Assembly: GCA_036172665.1 (NCBI GenBank)
Contig: CM069872.1
Span: 23,105,001-23,169,000 of the forward strand
DNA length: 64,000 nt
Origin: Prosopocoilus inquinatus
Taxonomy: Eukaryota > Arthropoda > Insecta > Coleoptera > Lucanidae
Direction: 5' to 3'
Shown here in pieces: positions 11,213 to 21,187 of the stretch (position 1 is its first letter; every line of letters begins with the position of its first letter). The position numbers and the translations under genes are program-made. The notes under the pieces were generated by a model. That model did no database searches and was not told the DNA's origin. It saw only the letters and a list, made by a program, of their open reading frames with translations.

Positions 11213-11955
11213 TGAAATTAACCTCCGCCCACAATAATTTTTATTAGAAAAATTTTGTGCAAATCGTTTTTGATTGCAGTGAAAACCTCGAGCAGCCTCT
11301 GGACAGCTGTTTCAGCCCAGCTTGGGGCTTCTTCAGCAGAGACGTAGCTCGACATTTCCACTGCAGACCAAAAACGACTTGCCCAATTTATTCGCAAATG
11401 CGATGTAAGAATGATGAACAGATAAAATAGCAACATCTTACTATCGCTTTTTGACCTGACATTGCAGTAGGATAGACAAATTGAAGCGGGATTTGCTCCT
11501 AATAAGTCCCCCATGCAAGGCGGCCATGCTTGCTGTCAAAGCATAATGAAAGTTTTTAGAAGAAGAAGCCCCAAGCAGGGCTGAAACAGCTGTCCAGAGG
11601 CTGCTCGAAGTTTTCACTGCAATCAAAAACGATTTGCACAAAATTTTTCTAAAAACTTTCATTACGGTTTGACAGCAAGCATGGCCGCCTTGCATGGGGG
11701 ACTTATTAGGAGCAAATCCCGCTTCAATTTGTCTTCCTACAGCAATGTCAGGTCAAAAAGCGATAGTAAGATGTCGCTATTTTATCTGTTCAATAATTTT
11801 TATATCCGTAGATACGTATTTCGACAGCTAAGCTGCCATCTTCAGTACGCTATCATCTTAAAAGCACTAAAAAGATCTAAAAGCAACCTAATCATCCTAA
11901 TAAAATCATAAAAATGTTAAAACGAACAACAATCTAATCGTCCTAAAAGATATAC
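11213..11955 (-). repeat. ribozyme-like interspersed repeat, copy split by nested inverted repeats
   Basis: The repeat starts AATTGAAATTAACCTCCGCC at 11213, is interrupted near 11245, and resumes at about 11791 with TTTTTATATCCGTAGATACG, running to about 11955. On the minus strand it carries the CTGAAGA - stem - GAAA core shared by the copies at 22797, 59822, 59996 and 63324. In this copy stem II is GGCAGC/GCTGTC, with one G-U pair. The 545-base interruption (11246-11790) is described separately. Confidence 0.6.
11246..11790. mobile_element. foldback insertion with interleaved inverted repeats
   Basis: Block A (about 11246-11332, GCAAATCGTTTTTGATTGCA...) has its reverse complement at about 11562-11650. 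Block B (about 11408-11540, containing CATGCAAGGCGGCCATGCTT) has its reverse complement at about 11658-11790. The order is therefore A-B-A'-B' rather than the nested A-B-B'-A' of a simple hairpin. A weaker relative of block B occurs at about 7010-7075. Confidence 0.6.
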
Positions 11956-14032
11956 AGTGTGCCCGGATTCGTAGGGGTAACTTCTGTATTTGAAGAGAGA
12001 TGATTAAATTAGCAAAAAGGTGCAAGTTCGAGAGCTCATTAAGAATCCATTTTCAAATTTTACTTGTCATGGCCAACTTGGCTAAAATTTTACAAAAACC
12101 AAAATCTCCTAATTTCTTTTATTTGCCGTAACTTTTTTCTTACTTATGATATTGAGATGAGGTTTGAACTAATTTACATGATAATTTAAGTACTTTTATG
12201 GGCGTGTAATAAAACTAATCTACTAATCTCATTTTTACAAATTTTCAATTATCTAACCTAATCTTAAAATTTTAAATTATTACCCCCTAATTTTTTTGGT
12301 CCTTTTAAGAGAGATTTTTTTCTTAATGGAATGATGTATCACATGATATGGAGACTTCCTCAAAATTTTGAACTTATTCTTTTTGCGAACAGAAATCGCT
12401 AGTGCCATGATCACAGAAACTTTGCTTTTTGTTTATCAAGTTAGGCTGCAGTGGTGCTGACCGATTGCAGCCAATGATGTGCGAGCGATTAAAATTTTAA
12501 ACCAATATCACTTAAGCTAGGTGTATGATATGCCAAAAAGATAAGAAATTTATTGGTGAAAATTTTAATCGCTTACACACGATTGTCCACGAACGATCAG
12601 TGGGAGTGCAGCTTCATCTGTGTAGCCTTTTCTGGATACTGAGCCTGATACTGAGCTTCGTATATTTCACGAGTATGTTTAGGTAATTTTAACTTGACAA
12701 ATTAACGTTATTGTTTAACTAAGCCTTTCACTGGAAGTAGGTGCTATACTACTATAGAGTGGTTTAAGGTCCAGTTTTACAAATGCGGCTTAACTTTGAG
12801 CTGAGGCTTAAACCCTTAGCAACGATTATTTCAACAATTGTTGTGAAGGATTTAAGCTTCGGCTCAAAGTTAAACCGCCATTGTAAAACTGGCCCTTAGA
12901 GACCATGAGTATGTTCTACGTTCTTGTAGCACTTGGTATACGTATAGTCGCGATCAGGTGAATCGAGACCTATTTACAGTTCTGCAATCCTTAAGGGGCG
13001 CTTACATTACATACACGTCTTCAATAAATTCAAAAACAAATCTTTACAAAACTGTCGACTTGTCGCATACAAATCCTGATGATCTTTAGCACAAGTCTTC
13101 GACAAATACTAGCACAGGACATCGTTTATACTGTGTGACTTGTTCGCTACGTATCTAGTATTTAATAATAAAAAGAAGTGTCGCTCATGAATGATGACGA
13201 TCAATTTTTGTTTTTGGGCGCAGCCGCATGTTATTACTATGTTCTTTTTGGATCACTCCATTGTCACAAACCATCAGCTCGCTTAATAATTTAAAACAGC
13301 TAAATATTCTGCACATGCGTAAGTACCTGTGTTTTCCATTAATTTGGAATACAAATCTGTCCTGTGAAACATGTCGGATACATGTCAAATACATGAAAAA
13401 TGTAATACTAGTATGAAACAAAATTTCAGATTCGTTCCAGACTTGTCAAACAACATGTAGGATACATGTATAATACAAATATGTATGTAATTGAAACGCC
13501 CTTTTACTACCAACGTTAACAAGGGCGGGGTTAGCTTGCGACAATCTCGATAACAAAATTTTGTGATCATGGCACTAGCGATTTCTATTCGTAAAAAGAA
13601 TAAGTTCGGTTTTCCCAAATTTTGAAAAAGTTTCCATATCATGTGATACATTATTGCACTCAGAAAAAAATTCTCTCTTAAAAGGGCCAAAAAAATTAGG
13701 GAGTTCCAATTTAAAATTTTAAGGTTAGGTTAGATTATTGAAAATTTGTAAAAATGAGATTAGTTTTATTAAGTGCCCGTAAAAGTACTTAAATTATCAT
13801 GTAAATTAGTTCAATATCTTAAGTAACAAAAAAGTAAATAAAAGGCAAATAAAAGAAGGGGAGATTTTGGTTTTTGTAAAATTTTTAACAAGTTGGCCAT
13901 GACAAGTAGTATTTGAAAATGGATTTTTAATGAGCTCTGGAACCTACACCTTTTTGCTAATTTAATAATATCTCTATCTCTTCAAATACAGAAGTTACCC
14001 ACGCTGTCCCTACGAAATTCGAGCACACTGTA
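11953..14032. mobile_element. 2.1 kb TA-flanked element with ~465-base terminal inverted repeats
   Basis: The left arm (11953-12415) begins TACAGTGTGCCCGGATTCGT and the right arm (13562-14032) ends with its diverged reverse complement ...CGAATTTCGTAGG inverted to GAGCACACTGTA. TA borders both ends, as for Tc1/mariner-type elements. The inner ends match well (AGAAATCGCTAGTGCCATGA against TCATGGCACTAGCGATTTCT). No transposase is seen in the 1146-base centre, which contains the MITE at 12767-12896. Confidence 0.75.
12767..12896. mobile_element. 130-base palindromic MITE, copy 1
   Basis: It starts AGGTCCAGTTTTACAAATGC and ends ...CATTGTAAAACTGGCCCT, with TTA before it and TAG after it. A copy differing at only a handful of positions is at 50548-50677. 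The centre ATTTCAACAATTGTTGTGAA is itself palindromic. Confidence 0.75.
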
Positions 14033-14464
14033 CAGGGTGTTCTTTTACTGTGTGCAAATAAAAAAACCTCCGTATAAGTATATGAAATGCTACTTACTGT
14101 GCGTATTTTCCGGTGGTTACCGTAGTATAGCCAAAAAATTTTGGAGGTTCCACTTGTTTGGAACCGTTGATATATGCGAGAGAGAGAAATACTTGCAAGG
14201 TCGCAACGTCTTCCTACACACCGACCCGCGTAGTTCCGCAGTCAAACCCATTTCGTAGCGTTTCGTAACAATAATCACGATATCGTTTATTAATTATGTT
14301 ATTTAAAATTTTCATTCACTGCGTTTTACAACGTCAACTATGGACGAATAAGATTAAAATTTATGTACCAATTAGGCAAGCGCGTTAAAAGTGTTCTTCC
14401 TTCACCCTTTTATGTAAATAAACTTTTACTATAATCTCTCTGCTAGCTATGAAAATATTACTAT
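14033..14464. other. spacer before the full gypsy element
   Basis: It begins CAGGGTGTTCTTTTACTGTG, a start typical of mariner-like ends, but no matching right end was found. The 73-codon frame at 14037-14258 shows no family features. Confidence 0.3.
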
Positions 14465-14776
14465 TGTGGCGCGCCACTTAGCTCACTACGTCACACTGAA
14501 GGCGTCAAGAAGTCGGTCGCCGGGCTGTCTATAACTCGACTTTTCTAGCGTCTTCGAAGAAGGAACAAACGAGAAGGCAGCGTAGAATATAAAATCGGCC
14601 GGGGATGACTCAGGGGCCAGTCGAGTTCTAATTAGCGATCGTCAAAGTTAGATTTAGTGTATAAAATAAATTGTTGCAACTAAATTAGATTGTAATTATT
14701 ATTAAATTACGGTTAAGTTTGTTACCGAGTGTTTTATTCGATTAAATTAATCAATTTAAACCCTAGAAACTTAACA
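14465..14776 (+). repeat. 5' LTR of gypsy copy 2
   Basis: It begins TGTGGCGCGCCACTTAGC and ends CTTAACA. TATAAAAT at 14588 and a CCAGTC initiator (A at 14619) are 31 bases apart, as in the other LTRs. It lacks about 38 bases present in the 3' LTR. Confidence 0.85.
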
Positions 14777-14777
14777 G

Positions 14778-14795
14778 TGGTGTCAGGTGTTGGGG
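14778..14795 (+). promoter_or_regulatory. primer binding site
   Basis: TGGTGTCAGGTGTTGGGG begins one base after the LTR. The TGGTGTCAG start fits the 3' end of a tRNA-Leu type primer, but the later bases do not decide the isoacceptor. Confidence 0.5.
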
Positions 14796-14873
14796 TTTGT
14801 GTAAATAAATAAACAATTTAAAGTAAATTAAATTTAATCAGATTATTAAATAAGTACAGTATCGAAAAAAACA

Positions 14874-15350
14874 ACGGCTACGAGAAAAGTGTTGTTGAAA
14901 AACTTAAAAGTGGCCGAATTAAAAACCGAATTGGAAGAACGAGAGTTAGAAACCTGTGGTTTGAAAGGCGCACTTCAACAGCGTCTCCGATGCGATTTGT
15001 TGACATCTGGTGAAGATCCAGAGACGTTCCTTTTCGAAATTTCGTGTGGTCCCGCCGATTTTAATAAAATCTTGAAGGATGAATTTCGAGAACAATCCAG
15101 AAATTTAGAGGAAAAGCTTCTAGAACAACCTGAAAATTTAGAGGAAAAGCTTCTAGAACAATCTGGAAATTTCAAGGACGAACTTCGAGAACAATCCGTA
15201 AACTTCAAAGATGAGTTGCAAACTAAATTGATGGAACAATCCAGAAATTTGGACGAGAAGTTTCAAGAACAGTCTGGAAATTTCAAGGACGAGCTTCGAG
15301 AACAATCCAGAAATTTAGAGGAGAAGCTTCTAACAATCTGGAAATTTTGA
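14874..15350 (+). pseudogene. gypsy gag, N-terminal part: SAP-like motif plus 11-residue repeats
   Basis: The first 40 residues (LLKNLKVAELKTELEERELE... with a following GLKGALQQRL) match the SAP motif, a two-helix DNA-binding fold seen at the start of some gypsy Gag proteins. From about 15090 the frame is built of 33-base units that encode 11-residue repeats of the type EQSRNLEEKLL, EQSGNFKDELR and EQSRNLDEKFQ. These are acidic-basic, leucine-spaced and likely coiled coil (hendecads). An in-frame ACG at 14874 stands where an ATG would be expected, so the initiator may have been lost. The frame stops at 15348-15350 after a small deletion within the last repeat, and repeats continue in other frames to about 15480. 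Confidence 0.75.
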
Positions 15351-15458
15351 CAAATTACAAAATAAATTGTTGGAACAATCTAGATCAATCACTTAAACGA
15401 GAAATTTCGAGAGCAGCCCAGAAATTTCGACGAGAAACTTCTAGAACAGTCCGGAAAT

Positions 15459-16166
15459 TTGAAGGGTGAATTTCTAGAACAGACGAAAGGACTCGAAAAT
15501 AAACTAGTGGTAAAAATATCGGAAGAAACAAGAAACCTGCAAGGTAATGTGGAGGAAATAATATTCCAGCAGGATAACAAAATCAAAAGTCTGGAACAAA
15601 TCATGGCGGGACCAGTAGAAACACTAGAAAATAATGAAACCCGAATTGTGAAAGGACCAGCAGAAAATTAGAAATTGAAAATAAAACCACCAACGTTCGA
15701 TGGAAAGTCTTCGTGGCCCAACTACTTCAAACAGTTCGAAGCAGCAGCAAATGCGAACAGATGGACGGCCAGCGAAAAAGCCACTTCGTTAATTGTGGCC
15801 TTGAGAGGGGACGCTATCGATGTGCTACAGACGATGCCGCCAGAGGAACAAGAAGACTTCGACAAGCCGGTGAATAGGATGGAAATACGTTACGGCCCAT
15901 CTGACTGAGGTACACCGTGCGCAGTTGAGGAATCGCTGTCAGAAATGCAGAGAAAGTCTTCAGGAATTCGAAGCGGACGTAACGCGTCTGGCCCAGTTAG
16001 CATATCCCACAGCTCCTGTTGAATTCCTCAAATGTTTGACGGTGCAGACCTTAAATAGTGAGAAAACCCCTCGACCCTGTGGTCGAGGGGTTTTCTCACT
16101 ATTTATTTGGATTACAGCCACAGGTTTTGTGTTGCTTTGTGATTAATGGTGCAGACCTTCATAGAT
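15459..16166 (+). pseudogene. gypsy gag, coiled coil to capsid region, frame-broken
   Basis: A 70-codon frame (15459-15671) continues the coiled coil (FLEQTKGLENKL..., QQDNKIKSLEQ). A TAG separates it from 15675-15908, which holds a retrotransposon Gag capsid motif (PPTFDGKSSWPNYFKQFEA, then WTASEKATSLIVALRGDA, then a YGPS block). Another frame (15925 on) carries the LQEFEADVTRLAQLAYP part before the hairpin insertion at 16053. At least three frame breaks make it non-functional. Confidence 0.8.
16041..16159. mobile_element. 95-base hairpin insertion with 12-base target duplication inside gag
   Basis: GGTGCAGACCTT occurs at 16041-16052 and again at 16148-16159. Between them is a 95-base insert that starts with a perfect inverted repeat: 24-base arms at 16053-16076 and 16081-16104 (AAATAGTGAGAAAACCCC... 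and its complement) around the 4-base loop CTGT. A 43-base tail follows (16105-16147). Removing the insert and one duplicate restores continuity of the gag sequence, which supports a discrete insertion event. Confidence 0.85.
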
Positions 16167-17557
16167 GAATCCGTGACCCAGACAACCAGCAGGCATTGAG
16201 AATGCCCCATCCGAAGACGTCCAAGAACGCATTGGCTTGTGCCTTGGAATTTGAAGCGACGAGACGAGTTTCAAGAGGGCACGTCAATGTGCGAGCGGCT
16301 ACGGGCTTCCAAGAGGAAGAAGAGGAAGAATCCGCTAACGCCAAGGTGGGATCTGCTATAAAGGAGCGACCCAGGCAATATGCCACCGCCGAAGATGTTC
16401 ACCGCATTGTGGAACAGGTCTTCAAGCAGAAGAAGCCGCTGGTGTGTTGGAATTGCCAGGAGGAAGGACATGTTCGCAGGCGATGTCCAAAGTCCAGACA
16501 GGATCCAAGGAAGCCCCAAGTTAAACTAAGCCGGGTCGGTGCAGAGGGTCAAACGTCGACCTGTGTTCAAAGGCCCCCAAAGACGAAAGCCAACCAAGTA
16601 ATATCCCTACGGCAGTTAACCAGCAGTGTCTTCGTGGATGTGACCATTGATGACATTTCTCACACCATGTTGTTGGATACGGGTGCGACGAAGACCATTC
16701 TAAGACCCGACATCATTAAGTCATCTGGACGCACCGAGCCGACCAAGTGGAGACTGAAAACTGCAACAGGAACATCAGCAACTGTCCACGGTGAAGTAGA
16801 AGTTATCATCACCATTGGTTCAACTCCAATAAAACACCGTGCCCTGGTAGCAGACATAGAGGACGAGGCAATTTTGAGCATGGACGTCATGTGTGCGCAA
16901 GGGTTTCAATTGGATTTAAAGCGTGGCGTGATGGCGGTCAATAATGAGGAGTTGGTTCTACATCAACGAGGAGACGTGGCCCCTCGAGTGGTCCTCGCTG
17001 AAGACGTATTACCCAGCAGGAATGAGGTTATCGTCGACGCAAAACTGGACGGTGTTTTTCAAGATGGGCAAGTCATTATGGTTGAACCTAATACTGATGA
17101 TCAGAAGATTGGAAGAGGAGTCCTCGTTGGGAAAATGTTGTTGACGGCGAAGAAGGAAGTACCTGTCCGCCTGATGAACGTCAATTGTTTCTCCATCAAT
17201 ATCAAGAAAGGAACCATCTTGGGAAGCTGCACCATGGTGTCCTCCATCTCCCGCCAACTTGAAGCAAACGTGTCAGACGCAAAAGTCCCAACGAAATTAT
17301 GGGAAGTGGTTATGTCAACAGCCCAGGAATTGACTCCAGACCAGAAGACAAAAGCAAAGAATCTGATCGGCCGCTATCAAGATATATTCGAGGTAGAAAA
17401 TGGATCCAAGGGAAGAACTGATGTCGTGAAACACAAAATAGAGACTGGAGAAGAGAGACCTATCCGTCAAGCTCCAAGGCGATTACCGTTGGCAAAGCGT
17501 GAGGAAGCAGAACGCATTATTCGCGAGATGGAAAAGAATAATGTAATAGAACCATGA
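16166..17557 (+). pseudogene. gypsy gag end (CCHC knuckle), protease and start of reverse transcriptase
   Basis: One frame fuses gag and pol without a frameshift. Counting from the Met at 16196, residues 84-97 are a zinc knuckle (C-x2-C-x4-H-x4-C). Residue 161 starts the aspartic protease motif DTGA within VFVDVTIDDISHTMLLDTGA. The reverse transcriptase leader (RPIRQAPRRLPLAKREEAE) begins before the stop. Homologous sequence in the same frame extends upstream of the Met to about 16166. The TGA at 17555-17557 interrupts the usual [11 protein letters not shown] motif of gypsy reverse transcriptases, and the frame continues directly into the next entry, so this is a single nonsense change. Confidence 0.9.
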
Positions 17558-18790
17558 AGCAGCCCGTGGGCGTCACCAGTAGTGCTTGTGAAGAAGAAGG
17601 ATGGGTCCACCAGGTTCTGTGTAGACTACCGGTTACTCAACAATGTCACCAAGAAGGACAGCTATCCCCTGCCACGCATTGATGATACCCTGGACACCCT
17701 GGCCGGCTCAAAGATCTTCTCAACTTTGGACTTGAGTGGATATTGGCAAGTAGAGCTGACGCCTGAAGATCGAGGAAAGACGGTGTTTTCCATTGGTATG
17801 GGTCTGTGGCAATTCACAGTGATGCCATTCGGGTTATGTAATGCCCCAGCGACATTCGAGAGGTTAATGGAGACGGTTCTGAAAGGTCTGTCCTGGACAA
17901 CGTGCATGGTGTACCTTGACGACATAATTATCGTGGGAAAGACATTCGACGACCACCTGGGAAACCTGGAAGGAGTGTTCCAGTGGCTTCGCGGAGCTGG
18001 TCTAAAGCTTAGCCTCAAGAAGTGTCACCTGTTCCAAAAGGAAGTGAATTACCTGGGGCACATTGTTAATGGAAATGGAATCGCCGTGGACCCTGTGAAG
18101 ATTCAGGTGGTGAAAGACTGGCCAACTCCCAGAAATAAACACCAAATAAGGAGTTTCCTTGGCCTGTGCACTTACTATCGGCGCTACGTTCCTGGATTTG
18201 CAGACATTGCTAAGCCGTTGACAAAACTCACTGAAGAAGGTCGTCCATTTGAATGGGACCAACAGTGCCAAACTGGTTTTAAACAACTAAAGCAGTACTT
18301 GATTAGTGCTCCTATTCTGAGTTATCCTCTCCCGGAAGGAAAATTCGTCGTGGACACAGATGCTAGCAACGTTGGGACTGGTGGCGTACTCTCCCAGATA
18401 CAAGAGGGGCAAGAGAAGGTGATCGGCTACTTCAGTCAAGTCCTATCAAAGCCAGAACGAAACTATTGCGTCACCAGAAGGGAATTACTAGCCGTCGTAA
18501 AAAGGGTAGAACATTTCTACAAGTACTTGTATAGTAGACGCTTCCTCCTGAGGACCGACCATGCCGCTCTAAAATGGGTTCTCCGTTTCAAGAACCCAGA
18601 AGGGCAAGTTGAACGATGGATCGAACGACTTCAGGAGTACGATTTTGAAATTCAGCATCGGGCAGGAACTAGCCATCGAAATGCCGATGCTTTGTCGAGA
18701 AGACCCTGTGCCGAAGACTATAAGCCCTGTAGTCGTTTGGACGAGAAAGTAGCCACGACTGCGAGGACAGCCATTGTTGACGACAAATGA
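17558..18790 (+). pseudogene. gypsy reverse transcriptase and RNase H
   Basis: This continues in frame from the stop at 17555. Counting from 17582, the active-site motif YLDD is at residues 111-114, preceded by [17 protein letters not shown]. The RNase H domain begins near residue 255 with [14 protein letters not shown], followed by [16 protein letters not shown] and a terminal [12 protein letters not shown]. The TGA at 18788-18790 ends this frame through a local frameshift. The next pol segment resumes in another frame as DQENDPDLKL..., with a further TAG near 18930 inside the YWVQ-DS motif. Confidence 0.9.
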
Positions 18791-18940
18791 CAAGGCGAAG
18801 AACTGCGAAGAGACCAGGAGAACGACCCGGATTTAAAATTAGTGCTAGAATGGAAAAGCAGGGACGCGACGCCTACCTGGGAAGAGGTAGCACCATGTGC
18901 ACCGTCCGTAAAATCATACTGGGTGCAGTAGGACTCCATA

Positions 18941-19963
18941 GTGTTGGATCGTGGTCTTCTGAGACGAAGCATAGAGAATCAGGAAGGCATGGAACAGAAG
19001 ACACAGTTACTAATCCCCAAGAATAGGGTACCAGAAGTTCTGAGGGAACTTCACGATGGAACTTCGGGAGGGCATCTGGGAATTAAGAAGACTATGGAGA
19101 AAGTGCGCAAAAGATTTTACTGGGTGAACTGCAAGGAAGACGTGAAGGATTGGTGCCGGAAGTGTGCAATCTGCGCAGCCAGTAACGGTCCCCACAGGCG
19201 AGGCAAGGCTCCCATGAGACAGTACAACGTTGGAAGTCCTTTTGAGAGAGTTGCCATCGATGTAGCCGGCCCATTCCCAGAATCGAATGGTAGAAACAAG
19301 TACATCGTCGTGGTAATGGACTACTTTAGCAAGTGGGTTGAAGCTTACGTCCTACCTAACCAACAGGCAGTCACTATTGCGGAAGTCCTTGTCAGGGAAT
19401 GGATCAGTCGATATGGTGCACCTATGAAACTGCATTCAGACCAAGGAAGGAGCTTTGAATCGGCCTTGTTCAAGAACGTGTGTACTCTGCTCGGCGTACG
19501 AAAAACTAGAACAACTGCACTCCACCCACAGTCGGACGGAATGGTGGAAAGGTTCAACAGAACCATCAACCGATATCTGCCCAAGGTCGTTTCCGATCAT
19601 CAGAGGGACTGGGACACGTACATTCCTCTGTTTCTAATGGCATACCGCTCGTCCGTCCATGAGACAACAGGGGAGACTTCGGCGAAAGTGGTATTCGGGC
19701 GAGAGCCGAGACTGCCGTGCGACCTGAAGTTTGGTGTGAAGCCTGGCGAAGTTTGTACCGACGAAGATTACGTGAGCAAATTATGCAGGAAAATGGATGA
19801 CATCCACAACCAAGTGCGTCACAATATACAGACGGCCAGCGATCGGATGAAGGACCACTATGACATCAACGCTCAACACGGGGGATACCAACCTGGAGCA
19901 CTGGTCTGGCTTTATAACCCCCAGAGACGCCGAGGCCTATCCCCAAAACTGCAGACCTCTTAG
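18941..19963 (+). pseudogene. gypsy integrase
   Basis: Counting from 18941, the HHCC zinc site is H38, H45, C72 and C75. The catalytic triad is D107, D167 and E203, with exactly 35 residues between the last two, as expected for retroviral-type integrases. The frame ends at TAG 19961-19963. The corresponding codon in copy 1 is TGG (the W of WEGPY), so one base change truncates the protein ahead of the GPY/F module and macrodomain. Confidence 0.92.
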
Positions 19964-20767
19964 GAAAGTCCTTACAAAGTGATGAAACGGATCAACGACG
20001 TCGTTTACCGCATCAAGGAGGTCCCCTATGGCAAACCCAAAGTAATCCACTTCAACCGGATAGCCCCTTACCATGTAGAAGCAGATGATGGGACAGTACA
20101 AAGGGCGCAAGTTTCCGAAGTGAACTTCGAAACCTTCATGTCTCATCACGCTGAAGGAAGTAAGGCACGGTTTGGAGTGACCACGGAGAAGCAACAAGAT
20201 CTCTTTAAAGTGCCACTGAAGTACAGTCTGGTCCACTGCGTACCAGAAGACCTGAAAATGTCCAAAGGAATTGCTCAGGTGTTTAGGAAGAAATTCTGTC
20301 TGGTCCACTGCGTAGCAGAAGACCTGAAAATGTCCAAAGGAATTGCTCAGGTGTTTAGGAAGAAATTTGGCCAAATCGAGGAGCTACGAAGACAGCATCC
20401 CGTGGTAGGCAAGAGCTTGCAGATCATTGATTCGACGGCAGATCGGAGGCGCCACGTGCATTATTTAGTCACTAAGAAGACATCAAGCGGTAAACCTGAT
20501 TATCAAAGTATGTGGAGAGCCCTATATAGCCTGAGGAGACAGCTAATAGAGAACCACCAGATGAAGTTAGCCATCCCCAAATTGGGCTGCGGATTGGACG
20601 GACTAGACTGGAAAGTAATTCGAAGCATGCTGGAAGTCGTCTTCCACAGAACGCGAATTGAAGTCCTAGTCTGCAGCCACCACCCACAGGCAACACTCAG
20701 CAACAGCAAAACCGTGGATTGCTACTTCTTCCAGACGGGAAATTGCCAAGAATGGGCCAGCTTGTAG
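19964..20767 (+). pseudogene. gypsy pol C-terminus, copy 2: GPY/F, duplicated macrodomain segment, broken CCCH
   Basis: The same frame continues after the TAG. The macrodomain keeps both TARG1-type catalytic positions (Lys at 20474-20476 and Asp at 20597-20599). A perfect-length 72-base tandem duplication (20226-20297 and 20298-20369) repeats 24 residues of the ADP-ribose loop region (HCVAEDLKMSKGIAQVFRKKF). One extra C in the zinc finger (TTGCCAAG against TTGCAAG in copy 1) shifts the frame, giving a stop at 20765-20767. The copy is therefore dead, but it confirms that the macrodomain belongs to the family and is not a one-off fusion. Confidence 0.9.
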
Positions 20768-20837
20768 ATTCCGACATCCCCCTTCAAGACTATCCCCAGG
20801 AACATTTCGAGACGAAACGTTTTTAAGAAGGGGGCAG

Positions 20838-21187
20838 TGTGGCGTGCCACCCAGCTCACTACGTCAAGGCGTCAAGAAGTCGGTTCGTTATTGTGCGTCA
20901 TCGACACGCCACGCCGCCGCGCCGCCAGGCTGTCTATACCGAACAAACTCGACTTTTTTAGCATCTACGAAGATGGAACAAACGAGAAGGCAACGTAGAA
21001 TATAAAATCGGCCGGATTTAACTCAAGAGGCAGTCGAGTTCTAATTAGCGATCGTCGAAGTTGGATTTAGTGTGTAAATAAATTGTTACAAATAAAATAG
21101 ATTGTAAGCAATATTAAATTACGGTTAAGTTTTTACCGAGTGTTTTATTCAATTAAATAAATTAATTTAAACCCTAGAAGCGTAACA
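20838..21187 (+). repeat. 3' LTR of gypsy copy 2
   Basis: It follows the purine tract AAGAAGGGGGCAG (20825-20837), starts TGTGGCGTGCC and ends GCGTAACA. It contains a GC-rich stretch (about 20885-20930, CACGCCACGCCGCCGCGCC) missing from the 5' LTR. TATAAAAT at 21001 lies 31 bases before the initiator A at 21032. Confidence 0.85.

Larger units (their letters stand above)
14465..21187 (+). mobile_element. Ty3/gypsy LTR retrotransposon, full length but decayed (copy 2)
   Basis: A 6.7 kb element with 5' LTR, primer site, gag, protease, reverse transcriptase, RNase H, integrase, TARG1-like macrodomain, broken CCCH finger, purine tract and 3' LTR. Gag carries frameshifts and a hairpin insertion; pol carries in-frame stops at 17555-17557 (TGA) and 19961-19963 (TAG, where copy 1 has TGG) and another at about 18930. 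The two LTRs differ by many substitutions and a roughly 38-base indel, so the insertion is old or the product of recombination. The bases flanking the two ends (CTAT and ATAT) do not form a clear target duplication. It lies between the two phosphate carrier genes. Confidence 0.95.
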
